Below the pieces are notes generated by a model, which did no database searches, had not been told where the DNA came from, and was given only the letters and a program-made list of their open reading frames with translations. Shown here piece by piece: positions 10,553 to 23,465 of a DNA stretch of 64,000 nucleotides (the stretch's first letter is position 1; the number at the start of each line of letters is the position of its first letter). A program made the translations under genes and the position numbers. The DNA is from Sycobia sp. Sy_11 (lineage: Eukaryota > Arthropoda > Insecta > Hymenoptera > Epichrysomallidae). The stretch is taken from the NCBI GenBank assembly GCA_018907035.1, contig JACCIC010000014.1, positions 124,501 to 188,500 of the forward strand. Direction: 5' to 3'.

Positions 10553-11086
10553 GATTTTCGTTTATAATTCGGTCCTCGCTCGAGGGGCGCTGAATGAAAG
10601 CAAATCCGGGGGAGCAGCGGGACTTTGCGTGTCTAATCAAAGGAATAATGGGAGGGGCCTCGTCGACCGCGACAGAGAACGGATGAATTCTTTATTTGGA
10701 GAGAATTTTATGAGTGCACTCGTAATTGTACGAATGATTCATGGACAAAAACGTAGGTAGTATTTTATTTTCATTTTGTTTATTTATTTATTATTTTTTT
10801 TTTTTTTTTACAAAAATGAATAGGAGATATCTACAGATATCTACATTTACAAACGACTACGGCTCCCTCCCGTTGTTCCCTCGGATTGCACTGAAAATCT
10901 GCGCCTGCCCTCTCAAACTTCCAGGTCTAATCGAACTTCGCAAGCCGAATCGTCGATCGGACGATCACTGGCACGAAGCGCAAAAACATATTTTCAACAT
11001 GCCAAAATGTCTACGACCTTTGCACACGGCTCGCCTCGCTCATTGCATGTCCGTCCGAGCGTGAAGAATCGTATTTGGAACATCTC

Positions 11087-11088
<2 letters not shown>

Positions 11089-11133
<45 letters not shown>
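11089..11133 (+). repeat. (TA)n microsatellite
   Basis: An alternating TA run of about 45 bp next to a CpG-rich patch. Confidence 0.95.
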
Positions 11134-11139
<6 letters not shown>

Positions 11140-13374
11140 CACTACCTCATCCGCGCGATACCCGCCGCATTTTACGCGGCTGCCGCAAGCTCGCGCGCGC
11201 ACGCGTGCGCCTCGGTTCTAGAAATATACATACAGAGGAGAGGACCCCCCACCCCACCCCCCACCGTGGTGTGACCAGCGACTGAGGAGGGGGATGGCGG
11301 AGGGAGGGGGCTACGAAGCCATGAGGGAAATCAAGGGAAGCCGGTGTGCCGACTCCCTAATATTATACATAAGGGCTCGCCCCGCCGCCTGTCCTCTTTC
11401 TCCTTTTGCGGCGGCCCATTCTGCAACTTGGTCGAGCGCCACGCGTATGTGTGCGGGGCGGCTAAGGGGTGTGGGAAGCGGGGGGGGGGTGTACATACAA
11501 CACTGGGCCGCGCCACGAGCCGCAACTTCGCGAGCCGAGCGCGGCTCGCGGGGGAGAAATAAACCCCCTACCCCTCTTCGTCCTCCTCCTCCTACTCCTG
11601 CTCCACCACGGCTCGACAACACCCCGACACCCCTCGGGTCCCGATCGAAATATTAATCGATTGCCGCGTTTTCGCGACGATAATCGACGTTGCACGGGGA
11701 CAGCTGCTGCGCGCGAAGTTTCGCCCGCGACCGCTGCGACGGCTGGCTTCTATATCCATTCTTGGGGCGGGGGAGGGGGGGCTTAAGAGGTGGATAATTG
11801 AGATAGAAGAGGATGCGCGACCGCTGAGATGCTCCCAGTTGCTTGCAAGTGTTCGCGGCGCTGTGCGATTTGGTTTTCGGAATGTATTGCAAGCGGCACT
11901 CGTCTGCCCCTTAATGATATTGAAACGAACGTTGTAAATAACGAAAACTGCGAGTTTTCGTCGCCGAATTTAAGCAAACGATATTTTGCGCGCGCACGTC
12001 CTATGATACCTTGGAACCGTACTGAATTAACGGCGCGGCGCTCGAGCATTAAAATTCATTTCTCATTTGAATTCTCGGCACTATTACACTTCGGCAATTA
12101 TTGAAATCTGGCAAGAGTGCGTATAGTCGAAAATAATACCACGCGGAGTGGAATCCAATTACCGATTTACAATCTGCAATTATCGCGTTTGTCAAATGTA
12201 CTCGTAACATGTCCCTATAAAATCGCGAGCATTTCGTTTAATTTCCATTCTTATACATCCACGTCTTGGACGAGCTCTTACGAAAAATTCATAATAAGAA
12301 AAAAAAAACCCACCATCGTCCTTTACGAGACGTATCGAACAAATATATGTCGCAAGAAGAAAAAAATTATATATTTAAAATTTTCTCATATAACGTTCTC
12401 TTTGATATGGAAATATTCCGAATACACTATGTTGGAGGAATTCGGTGTAATATAAGATCGTTCCGGAATATTCGCGCCGCCGCGGAGCAGGCAAAGCGAG
12501 CGCCCGAGCCCAAGAATTTAGCGCAATGAAAATGATATAATATTAGTTTTAACTTTTGAACATTCGACGGAATACTTTAGAGAGAGAAAGAGAGTGAGAG
12601 AGAGAGAGATAGAGATTAAAATAAACAATCGTAATGTAGCTGCAAATTAATTGTGCACGCGGTCGGGTTAATATTGATAAAAAAAACTTATACGCGGACG
12701 ATATCTAATTTACGTTCCAGCTTGTCAATTGATATACGTTTCGATTTTATCTTTCATATCACAATACCGATGTCTCAGCAATAACGAATCTTCCAGAAAC
12801 TCGAGCGAACGATGTATATAAGAGCAATTCCAACGCGCTAAGACGCGAACGAGACTAAAAATTTGATGAAACAAAAAAAAAGAAAAAATGTTTCTTTTTT
12901 TAATATACGCCTTCGACCAAAAAAAAATGTCCAATTTCATATACCCCGCGCGGCCCGGGCACTCTTGCCCGCGTAGCACTTGCGGTCGGATGGGGGGGAG
13001 GTCGTTCGCCCGGCAGTAAAACTGTCAAATAAAAACTGCACAGGGGCTGAGGAGGGGGGGGGGCGCACTACGACGCGCAGAGCCAGTTAAGGTTCGTATT
13101 ATCCATGGTTATCTCCCCTCCCCCCCCCACTAGTCCCCTTGGAATATTGTGACATTTTCATCATCTCGGCAGGACGGGGTAGGCGGTCTGGCGGCGAGGG
13201 AAAGCAAAAGTCGTCCAGTGCAGGAAGGTGGATTTTATAATTCCCTGGAATGTTTGAGGGCGCGCGTATAATAGTCTTAGGACCGATATCGCACTGAAGC
13301 CCCGTATGCAAACTTTACCGAGAGCCCATAAATACGCTTGAGGATTTTAATTAGCGCTGAAAATCCGAAATAAA

Positions 13375-14291
13375 CCCTGGTAGAAATCTGACAGTTTTTA
13401 ATAGGCTGGAAAGTAGTTACTAGGTAGTAAATAGAATCAAGCATCCTGGTTAGAAAGAAGGTATATCTTAGAATGCTAAATGTGAACGTTGTCAATAAAA
13501 TTAAGAAAAAGGTAGAAACTAGGTTTAAAAACTAGTTAAAAACTAGGTAGAAACTAGGTTGTTTTGAACATTGTTTCTGGTTAATAAATTAACAATTAAC
13601 TATTAATATTTATAAAATATTATAACATTATGTTGTTGATTTAATAAAAGAATAATCATAAGATACGGAATTTTAAAAATTATACGTAATAAATTAGTTT
13701 TCGAAATATGTTCCTTTTATTATTTAATATCTAAAATTTCGGATGAAGCAATTAATTAAAAAATTCTATTTTTTGAGGTTTTATACCGGCTGCAATTATT
13801 GCTTGTTGATTAGTAATTCTATCCTATTTATTTATAAAATAAATAATATCATTTCACATTTTTTAAATTTAAAAAAATAAAATTAATAATCTATAAATAA
13901 AATTAAATTAAAAATCATGCTGAGTTCTCAACTATAATTCGTAAATTGAATTTAGTTCTTATTTAGTAGAATTTTAGAGTGTTCATACGGCATATCTGAT
14001 GATTTGGTCTTTCCACGAGTGTTAAACATTAACTTGGTTAGTATATAAGCCCCGATTATGACTTCACATAAGTATTACATATATTGTATATGAATTTGTC
14101 AGCTATTGTCAATGCGTTGTATATGCATTTAGATGTATATGATATATAGAATCAACGTACTTTCAATCGGATCGAACTATCAGTCGGCCGGAATGACCGT
14201 AAAAAACGTTACATGTTTTGCTATTTACAAGGTTTCTTCATTTGAAAATTCCTTGTTTATACCTTAAAAATACAATGCATTTCTACCAGGG
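13375..14291. mobile_element. 917-bp AT-rich unit with 13-bp terminal inverted repeats, MITE-like
   Basis: The left end CCCTGGTAGAAAT (13375-13387) is exactly the reverse complement of the right end ATTTCTACCAGGG (14279-14291). The interior is strongly AT-rich and sits within GC-richer flanks on its left. It holds no transposase-like frame and includes short repeats of TAGAAACTAGGT near 13511-13560. The size fits a non-autonomous DNA transposon. I could not identify a clear target-site duplication: the flanks ...ATAAA and AAGTT... share at most two or three bases. Chance pairing of 13-mers 900 bp apart is improbable but not excluded. Confidence 0.5.
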
Positions 14292-15360
14292 AAGTTCTTA
14301 TTTTAATTATTATTTATTTAACTATCGGTTGATTATCATAAATATTTAACAGTATTGATCGACCCACGTTATTCTTCAAAATTGTAATTATTTACGGTAC
14401 AAGGAAATTTTTTTTTTCAATAATTTGGTCGATAATTTCAATATAAAAGCTATTTTTTATAAAGTAGCTTTCAATGCTCGTAGTAAGAACAACGTTGAGT
14501 CGATCCTGTCGTACTTTTTGAAAAACTCCTTTCACTGCTATAATTCGTAGAGTACGAATTAAATTGTTAGAGCAATTTAAAGGCTCGGAAAATAATTGCG
14601 CAACTGCTTTTCAATAACGATCAAAATAATGCAAAATAACAAATTACAAATCGAACGTTCTTTTAAAGTCTCGATCGTTTCGCACTCCGACATACTGAAA
14701 TGATCGATCAAAGCTCGTCCTAAAAAAGTCAAAATACCATTTTAATACGAGATTCGATAGATTCTTTCCGTCCGCCGCGTAATCGTCGCGAACGAATTTT
14801 AGAAATGGAACGCCCAATCCGAACCGTTGGTATTCGATCGTAACGTTTTCTTTCCTCAATGAAAATCTCGAGAAAATACAACTGAAGCGATCGTCCGGCA
14901 CAAGTTGTAGCTTCCACGTAGCTTAGAAAAAAATCCCTCCTCCTGTCTTTCATCAACGCTATTCTATTCGCTTGATATAACGTTAGTTCCATCGGTGCGC
15001 CTTTATTATTTTACAACGCAATTGAGGCGCACAGTAAAAAATCGCACACAACCGCCGATTACTCGTGCGCGAGCAGCCAAGACCGCTATATATATATATG
15101 TGTGTGTGCGTGTGTGTGAATACATATGTATATCTATACATAGACATTTCGCGCCGTGTCGAAATCTCCGGTATAATACAGCAAATGGGAGAGCGGCGAA
15201 ATTACCGGGGCGGTCTTATACACTGCTGCACCCGCTGCCCTACTCGTCCATTCGCGTAGCTCGCGTACGCGTATAATACCTGGCCCAAAGGCATAGTGCG
15301 ACCACAACGCCGATACGCGCGCGCAATCATGCGAGAGCCAACCCCTATACCAGGGATTGA

Positions 15361-15369
15361 TGTGCGTGC

Positions 15370-15417
<48 letters not shown>
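15361..15417 (+). repeat. (TG)n microsatellite
   Basis: An alternating TG run with a few TGCG units at its left end. Confidence 0.95.
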
Positions 15418-15589
15418 ACGCGCGAGATGCTACACCGCAGTTGGAATCCCGACAGTTCGATCCATGCATCGACAGAGGGAACAAAGAGCGGGGTTTTGAG
15501 GGGGTAAGCCTGGGGGGGGTCCTGGGGGGAGGGCGCCAGAGTTCGCGGACTTTCGACGACCCGCGCAGGGGTCGAACGAACGAGAGAGG

Positions 15590-15591
<2 letters not shown>

Positions 15592-15624
<33 letters not shown>
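15592..15624 (+). repeat. (GA)n microsatellite
   Basis: An alternating GA run of about 33 bp. Confidence 0.95.
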
Positions 15625-15625
<1 letters not shown>

Positions 15626-16471
15626 CCAGAGCGCATTAACTCTCGTACTCACGCATCGCCGCGGGATCGGCGCGCACGTGTGTCCCTCGTTACCCCTGAT
15701 AATGTTGCGGGGGGAGGAGGTGGGGAGTTAGGCACGGGCGAGCCGACCGCAACGACGCCGGTGATACAGGTAATCCCTGTGCCCTTATCCCTTGACAGCC
15801 CCCGCTCGCCGCCCCGTTCGGATCAATTCGGCCGGCGAACCGCGCGAGCCGCTGTTCGAGCGCGCGGCCGCGTCGCGCGCGCGTTACAGCCGTGCGATTA
15901 CATCCTGACCGAGCGCTCCCTTTGCCCCTAATTAACGCTGCAACGCCGTGGCGCGGAGCGAATTTTTTTTTCATCGAGAATTCATACGCGCTTGTATATC
16001 CCGTGTGAATGTGAATCGGTTGCGTATAGAAAAATGGATCTTCATCGCGTTTATAGGGTAGGGAGCAACGCCTCGGTCGATGTTGAGAGAAGAGTCAACG
16101 TTGTCCAAGTAATTTTGTTCGCCGTACAAGTCGAACGATTTTATGGCGAGCTCTTACGAATGTCCCGCGCTTTTCTTCACCGTGGTGTATCGTCGGTACA
16201 TCGAAGGTACCGAGAAATGAAATTCATTTTTATGATTTTCCTCTTCATCCCGTATCTCTTTATATCTTACGGTAAATTTGGTTTTGAGTATGTAAAAAAA
16301 AAAAACATATCGTTGGATAATGAATTAAAAGTAATCGAAACAGATTTTTTTTCTAACTATTTAGAAACGTTTCGATGGCTGTATTGTCATTCTCATCGTC
16401 CACTAAATTTTTAATATATATAGAAAAGAACTCCGGTTTAGAGAGTGTTTTTTACCATGGCGGCATTCCTG

Positions 16472-16517
<46 letters not shown>
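16472..16517 (+). repeat. (AT)n microsatellite
   Basis: A TA run interrupted once by ATACAT. Confidence 0.95.
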
Positions 16518-16518
<1 letters not shown>

Positions 16519-17574
16519 CATAAATAATATTAAAAAACATATTTTCAAATATCTTTCATCGAATTGGTCTTTTTAACTTTGCGACACATCAAATCGTAGT
16601 CGTGACCGTACAGATGACCTAAATCGAGATGGCCGAATCGTAGAGATGACCTAAATAGGGAAAAATGTACGTTGAAAATATAATTTTTGTTATAGCGCAG
16701 CGCAATTCAGCGCAAATTATGCATCATGGATTAGTTTCAACGAGTGAAAGTGGATCGAAGATTTTCCATCGCAAAATTATTATAATAATCTCATCGCCTG
16801 GCGAGAAATTTAATACTCTCCAGTTCTAGTTCAACGCGCGTTTATTAATCAATTGTTACGATCATTATTCAAGAGCGCGAAACAAAACACTTTTTGTATG
16901 GTAATGTACTTTTTTTTTCATTTTTTTTTTCTTTTTGCTTAACCGCACGCGCCACAAAACAATTAGAAATTCTCCATACTGCTATAATTTTCTCATTACG
17001 GCCGAGGTATGTAATTGGAGCGTTTGCCACGACCGAGAACCAGCTATTTTCCGAAACTGTAGAGCTTCTTAGATAAAATTACATATAATAACGCGCTTGG
17101 ATCGCGAAGCGCAATACGCCGCCAATAATAAGCCGTTGCTCTTTAACAATATACAGCTCCTTTTACACGTGCAATTATCCATCCTCATAATGGTTTATTC
17201 TCTTTGTCCGCCTTTTTTCCATCCTCTTTTCGCCTTCGCCGACTTCCCCTGATCTTTTCCTTTTTTTTCCCTCACCCCCCCCCGCCCACTGCAAAATTTT
17301 ATCCGGAGGAAAGCCGCCTTCCGAGTTTCGAACAGTTAAATTGACTTCGAGTCTCCTCTCGGGCTTCCAGTTTCTAATTGGATTATACCTCCCTTCGCAG
17401 CACATATGCGAGGAGCGAGGGCGCCGAGGGGTGGCGCACACGCGGAATGCATCCCCCCCCCCTATACCCTCCCGGAACTTTCGTAAAACCTGAGCGCACT
17501 AATGCCGAGCGACGGCTGCACACCTATATATATATATACCTATATATATACATATATAGATATTTCGATAGAGC

Positions 17575-17575
<1 letters not shown>

Positions 17576-17607
<32 letters not shown>
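17576..17607 (+). repeat. (GA)n microsatellite
   Basis: A GA run just right of short interrupted TA runs (17524-17560). Confidence 0.95.
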
Positions 17608-17613
<6 letters not shown>

Positions 17614-17976
17614 CACTGCTTCAGGGACTCGATCAATTATTATCTGTGTATACGCTGCGCTCGGTTTCTCGCGTCTCGCGACCCGGGAAAGAGAGCGCGA
17701 ACGGGAAGAACCAGGTATCCACATATATACATACAGAGTTGTAAACTACCTAATTACACCGTGTGGAATATATATTATATTCCATCTACGATACGCGCTC
17801 GCGCAGCGGCAGTGGCGAGCGGGCCGCCACCGCGTTCGCGTGGAACACTTCATACCGAATCGCGCGATGCATGTGGCCGATGTGTGTCGAGAGCCCGGGC
17901 GCCCACTCCACGCGATTACATTGTGAACGGAAGCGGCCCTCGGGAAGTAGCCTCTACGCCTATGTATACATTTAGA

Positions 17977-17989
17977 GAGAAAGAGAGAG

Positions 17990-18030
<41 letters not shown>
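17977..18030 (+). repeat. (GA)n microsatellite
   Basis: A GA run with GAAG and GC interruptions at both ends. Confidence 0.95.
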
Positions 18031-18328
18031 CGGGAGAGCGAGGGAAGGGAAACCGGAGGTAGCGGCTAAAGTATACAGCGTGGAAGAAGAGGGCGGGAGG
18101 GGGAGGAGTGGTGCTACAGGATGGAATCGCTCTCGTTATCCCTACCCTCGGCACCCCGCCGACCTAATTGGGAAATCGGTATGAGCGGAACGCAAGAAAT
18201 GCGCGAAACGCCGGCGAGTGCGTATATAGATATATGTGTATATACCTGCGCGTATGTAGGATAATATCGGTGGCTTCGTGCGTCCGCTAACAGTGCCCCC
18301 GTGCACATAAGCGACGAGGGGTTTAGCG

Positions 18329-18330
<2 letters not shown>

Positions 18331-18374
<44 letters not shown>
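18331..18374 (+). repeat. (AT)n microsatellite
   Basis: A pure AT run of about 44 bp. Confidence 0.95.
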
Positions 18375-18379
<5 letters not shown>

Positions 18380-18699
18380 ATCCCGTATTAATTGATTAAG
18401 CTGTTGTGCGCGCTCATAGGGCTCGGCAATTCCGTTATAACGCATTTCTTATTTTTGCGCTCGCGTAACCTGCACGTATACGTACGTATCGTTTCGATTC
18501 CCGTCCATAATGGAGTTCCTCGTAAATTCGAATTTATATGGTGCTTTCGTCAGATGTCAATACGCTTTGCCGGAATCAGTATCTTCTGCCGACCTGTCTG
18601 TTCGCTATTTATATGACAGAGATTTAACGGTAGAGAATATATATATATATACATATATATACACTATCCATGCAGCGGGCGTAAAATCCTTATTTTGAG

Positions 18700-19560
18700 C
18701 TCTGCAAAATATTTTTACCTAGCGCAAAACAGGATTTCTCGATTCTGCGCATGTATTTTGGAAAAGATACATTATAATATAGAAATAAATACTTACTATT
18801 CTTCTTGTAAATTAAAAAATACCATTTATATCACGGACGAAAATTTTAAACTCAGCAATAGTGATCGATATTCGAGGCACAAAATTACTTCGATATAAAA
18901 AGTACTATTAAGTACTTTTGTTAAGAAAATTTTATTTATGATACTGAATGAATTAAACTTTATTTAATGCATTAATAACTGAGCTAATTGTTAAAATTTA
19001 GTATGAATCTTAGTAATGTCCACATTCACAGTTGACAATTAGCGATCACTAGGTGGCACATTGGATTTTTCGACTTTTCTCTGAAAGTAACTATCGTTAA
19101 TTATTATTTAGAACCTGAGGAGCTTCGTAATTTAAATTGACACAACAAAAATCATTAGATTTATACCTTGAAAATGTTGTTTTTTTTATATCAAAGATAT
19201 CTTTTTGGCTAATTGTACCAGCTAATACCTTCATTATTTTCAGCTCATGTAAAATGTCGTTTTCGAATCTGTTACGTTTTCATTTATAACTATTCGTTCA
19301 AATGGAGATTTTTCCTGTGCTCTTGCGCTTATAATTTTTCAATTCCTAAGTAAATTTTCACTTATTCCTAGATATTTTCAATGAATATTGTTTATTTACG
19401 AGATAATCAAATATTCATGACTTTTTTGCACGTCGCGTTCCAAATACTGACATTGCTGAAATTGTTCATTCATTGATAAAATATTTTTATGGGAAAATGA
19501 AATCTTTCGAATATATTACCACAAAAACTAACCTCGTCAATCACAAATTAAAGCATAAAA
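18700..19560. other. AT-rich island without microsatellites; nothing recognised
   Basis: An AT-rich, non-repetitive-looking stretch with stops in all frames. It contrasts with the CpG-rich flanks and may be old transposon-derived DNA, but I can name no family. Confidence 0.4.
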
Positions 19561-19562
19561 AG

Positions 19563-19567
<5 letters not shown>

Positions 19568-19609
<42 letters not shown>
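19568..19609 (+). repeat. (AT)n microsatellite
   Basis: An AT run followed by three TACATA-type degenerate units up to about 19655. Confidence 0.95.
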
Positions 19610-19614
<5 letters not shown>

Positions 19615-19900
19615 CATAATATATACATATACATAATATATTATATTATATACACTGATGAGATGAAAAACAAATATTACGATTAAAAAGCTGAGTCAAT
19701 GAAAACTCTAACAAAAGACTGTTTGTCTATAGAAAAAAAGAAAAAATAAACAGAAAAAAGGACATATTCTTCTCTTCGCTTTGTACTTAGTTTATGTTTC
19801 GTTGCGATTCAACTATTCCGCGTATTGTTTAAATAATTATACAGGGGAAATCCCATTGTGTCGGAGTTCTAGGCCTACCGTGCGACAACAGTTAAAACAC

Positions 19901-19928
19901 AATGTGTGTGTGTGTGTGTGTGTGTGTG
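19901..19928 (+). repeat. (TG)n microsatellite
   Basis: A TG run of about 26 bp. Confidence 0.95.
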
Positions 19929-20671
19929 CTCGGGCGCGAGGTAGCCGCGCTGAAATTATCTTCGGCAACGCACCGAAACACACCGACGCGTTGCGTTGTA
20001 CGCGCGGAGGGGAGGAGAGAAAAAAAAAACGCGCACGCGCGGGGGGCCGCGCGTATTCCGGAGACCGCGTCCCTATTACCCACGGATCGTAAATCTCGTA
20101 TTAATAGCCGCAATTGACTCGGGCGCTGAAAATAATTTTCAGGGGAGAAAACTATAGCTGGTTCATAATGACGATTGAGAAGATAATGCATACCTCCCAG
20201 CCCCCCGCCCGCCCATACGAAACGTTTGCCGAGCAAAAGAAATATTTACAGAAATATGGAGTCGAGCGCAAATAGGGATTGATTGATAAAATAATTGGAG
20301 GACAATGGAAGGAAGTACAGTATTTCTCAATATAATAGACGAATGTGCTTTGACGATATTATCAATTATTTCACTCTCTCCATTATTGAACTGCGTAATA
20401 ATGAATTATTACTACTATTAATATCTTCGGAGTAAATAAATACATAAAAACAATGAATAAAAACAATTTGTAATAATAATAATAATAATACTAACAATAA
20501 TAATATATAATCCAAGAGAAACGTATGCAAACTTGGAAGCTCTGCTTTCGTCAGTCCAAATATTTGAAAACCAAGAGGAAGAAAATTCAATTTAAGCCAG
20601 AAGAAGGGAATAATAAAAAACCAAACTTATAGATTATAAAAGCAAAATGATTTGTCTTGAGATTAAGGCTC

Positions 20672-20674
<3 letters not shown>

Positions 20675-20718
<44 letters not shown>
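20675..20718 (+). repeat. (TA)n microsatellite
   Basis: A TA run of about 44 bp followed by CACACGCACGCA. Confidence 0.95.
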
Positions 20719-20723
<5 letters not shown>

Positions 20724-21177
20724 CACACGCACGCACCCTTTAATTTCATTAGAACGTTAATAAGAGATTTCGCATCGAACGCGTTCCGGTCACGCACGAA
20801 CGCACGCGCGCGCGCTCTCGCCTACACACAGAGGAGAAGCGCAGCAATAACTTTTGCGTTCTCTTTGTGATAATTAAAATTAAATTTCGTCCCCCTCGAC
20901 CCCTCCCCCCCCCCGAGCGAAGGTGGATAAATTGCGCTAGACGAACAACGCGTTATGGGGCTGGGAAGGGGGGGTGGAGGGTTGGCTATTAATGTAAAAA
21001 TTTCACGAAAATTTTTAACCTGCTCGCGCTGTCCCGGCGCGCGTCGCGGCGTCGCGTACGACATTATAATATTTTCCCCGAAAAATATTTCCTCTACCGC
21101 GGGCCGAATTTATGGGGTCGCCGCGCGCGCGCTCACCGTTCCAGCGAATTATCATTAATAGCCTAAGTTTGGGTAAT

Positions 21178-21179
<2 letters not shown>

Positions 21180-21209
<30 letters not shown>
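21180..21209 (+). repeat. (GA)n microsatellite
   Basis: A GA run of about 29 bp. Confidence 0.95.
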
Positions 21210-21212
<3 letters not shown>

Positions 21213-21387
21213 AGACCGTCAGATAGCTCTGTGGTATTATAGTGAAAAACTCCTGTTCGAATATATAATATATAACTAAACACTTTCGTTGGACCCGTAA
21301 ATATTCCGAATTCGTCCATAAATCATTTTCCTTACCACTCAAAAATCGAGCATCGCTGGTAGTGGAAAAAGCGCGAGATCGCTCGAG

Positions 21388-21390
<3 letters not shown>

Positions 21391-21425
<35 letters not shown>
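21391..21425 (+). repeat. (GA)n microsatellite
   Basis: A GA run of about 33 bp, the second within 250 bp. Confidence 0.95.
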
Positions 21426-21891
21426 AGAGCGAGAGAACTGCAATTAGGTTATACGATTACAGTGTGCTCGGCGGATATTATTTTACGATAAATTATAAAG
21501 TTATAGATAGAATAATAATCGTACGAGATAGCGCTGCCGTATAATTCGTTTAATGCGCGCGTCCGGGCATTACGTACGCCGAGTACGGGGCCTCTTAAGT
21601 TTTAAGATGCCCGCGTTGTATACAATAATTTATCTACGATTTAATCACGATAATTATGCAGGCGCAATATGTTTTTCTTCGATAGATTCACTTTCTTCGC
21701 TAAGGGGCGGGAGAGAGAAAGAGCGAGAGAGAGACAGGACAGAGTAATAGAGAAAAGACTAATTTTCAGTCGCTTTTTGCGAGATTCTGAAAAGGCCCGC
21801 CTCGTGTTTAAAGAAGACTAGATGCTATATAGAACGGCTAATTATAGTTTTCCATTACAAAAAAAAAATACGTTTACTTTTCTCCCCCCCT

Positions 21892-21896
<5 letters not shown>

Positions 21897-21942
<46 letters not shown>

Positions 21943-21962
21943 TCTCTCTCTCTCTCTATCTC
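21897..21962 (+). repeat. (CT)n microsatellite
   Basis: A CT run with single CCC and TAT interruptions. Confidence 0.95.
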
Positions 21963-22158
21963 TCGTTTTCTGACTCAAACTCTATCCCGAGATAATTGAA
22001 TTTCTTCTGGAACTGATAATCAAGATTTCCTTTTCTCCCACCCACCCTGCCCCGGCGAAACGTTCAGAAAGTTTTCGAGTCATAATGCGACGCTACGATT
22101 CTCTTTCTCTTTCTCCTGTTTTTCCCGACCATCTCGCACATTCTCGTTGTCGAGATAA

Positions 22159-22160
<2 letters not shown>

Positions 22161-22205
<45 letters not shown>
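22161..22205 (+). repeat. (AT)n microsatellite
   Basis: A pure AT run of about 45 bp. Confidence 0.95.
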
Positions 22206-22207
<2 letters not shown>

Positions 22208-23317
22208 CAAAAAAAAGAATGAAAGTACGAAGGAAAGAAAAAGTAAAAAATGTACGTTATCGAAAGTCAACAGTTCCTCGGCGCTTATAAATCCTGAATC
22301 GTTAAATATTGAAAATCTTAACTCGTCCGATCCGAGCGCCATGCCGATGCTCCACCCCCCCCCCGACCCCCCACCTTGTCGCCCACTATTTCGTAACGAC
22401 GTTTTCAACGCTCACGCGCATCGTCCCGTATTTCGCCCCGCTTTTCGAGCGCATTCGCGAGCCGCGCTAGACGATATGGACGAGCCGTGCTGTTGCATTG
22501 TAATTAATGGGGATTTAACGACACGGTTTGACAACGTTTGGCAATTTTCCGCGCGATTTGCAGGCGTTTATGCGATTTAGTCGCTTTTGACGAAGGACAA
22601 AGTTACTCAAATCGACTGGTCGGCAAGCCAGGATGAATTCGACCGTGAATACGCTGCGGCTATCCCAGACGAGGGTTCCGTTCGTGCTCGATCAAATGTA
22701 TACGAAGCTCGCGCTTTTTCACCGAATTCGCAATGCTGCCGTTAATTGTTGAATTACAAGAACACCACGAATTCCAATGCAAGAACCGGATTCTGAATAA
22801 GAAAAGCACACTCCTGTGATTTGACTCGTTCGAAGCTTAGATTTCGAGAGAACAAAAAAAAAAAAAAAAAAAAAAACCCATATTCGATCTGAAGAAAGAA
22901 CCACGTTTCAAATATTCCATTCGCCCTGCATAATGAAGCCACGCCCCTGCGATCTAATACCTCCGCCCCCCCCCCCCCCACAGATTTCACAGTAGACACT
23001 CCAAGAAAATCGAATATGCAAAAACAAAAAGATGCCTCGACACCGACCTCTGCCAAAAATAAAAGATACGATGTTGACAGAGCTACTGCACGGCGACGCA
23101 TTAAACCGCGTGTTGGTTAAAGTAGTTCTTTGTCATATCGATCGAGGACCTTTGCATTACAACCCCGGAGAATAATAAAAGTTGTTACCGAAAAAAATAA
23201 GAAGAAAAAAATCAATAACGTTAATAGTACCTTTGGCCCATAATCTAACCTAATAAATAAAACCGAATCATCTTACTGTTCCTACTACCAAATCTGTGTA
23301 TCTACCTTGTTCAAAAA

Positions 23318-23465
23318 TTTTTTTTAATTTTTTTTTTTTTTGGTAACTATTTTATAACTCAGATTCTGCGGTCATGATTATTAGAAAGGATAGATCGACC
23401 GACATTAAAATTATACTCATATTATTTTATAAAGACTGTAACACCGATAAAAATATTTCTTAGTT
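23318..23465 (+). repeat. Dispersed repeat family, copy B
   Basis: Starts in a T-rich tract and contains CTCAGATTCTGCGGTCATGA, AGAAAGGATAGATCGACCGA, ATTATTTTATAAAGACTGTA and ACACCGATAAAAATATT, in the same order as copies A and C. Similarity may continue weakly to about 23520. Confidence 0.6.

Larger units (their letters stand above)
6586..13374 (+). other. Presumed start of a giant intron 2; no coding exon seen
   Basis: After the exon 2 donor I find no frame resembling the GT27 catalytic domain. The stretch has a poly-T tract (about 6916-6937), (TTA)n, (CG)n, (TAAA)n and a long (AT)n, plus CpG-rich patches near 8760-9330 and 11150-11780. Open frames in those patches are Arg/Pro/Ser-rich on both strands at once, typical of non-coding GC-rich DNA. 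Confidence 0.45.
14292..18700. other. No gene seen; CpG-rich and microsatellite-dense stretch
   Basis: Apart from the listed microsatellites I see nothing recognisable. An ATG-initiated frame at 16034-16414 has no family signature. CpG-rich patches lie at 15430-15960 and 17380-18180. Confidence 0.5.
19929..23317. other. No gene seen; mixed composition with microsatellites
   Basis: Holds short CpG-rich patches (19930-20080, 21020-21140), several AT and GA/CT tracts, a poly-A tract at about 22856-22876 and a 14-bp poly-C run near 22966. Open frames are short and repeat-derived. Confidence 0.45.

Noticed and set aside
16034..16414. ATG frame of about 126 codons with a hydrophobic segment
   Set aside because: No recognisable domain, no splice context, and A/T-run-derived Lys and Phe stretches near the end.
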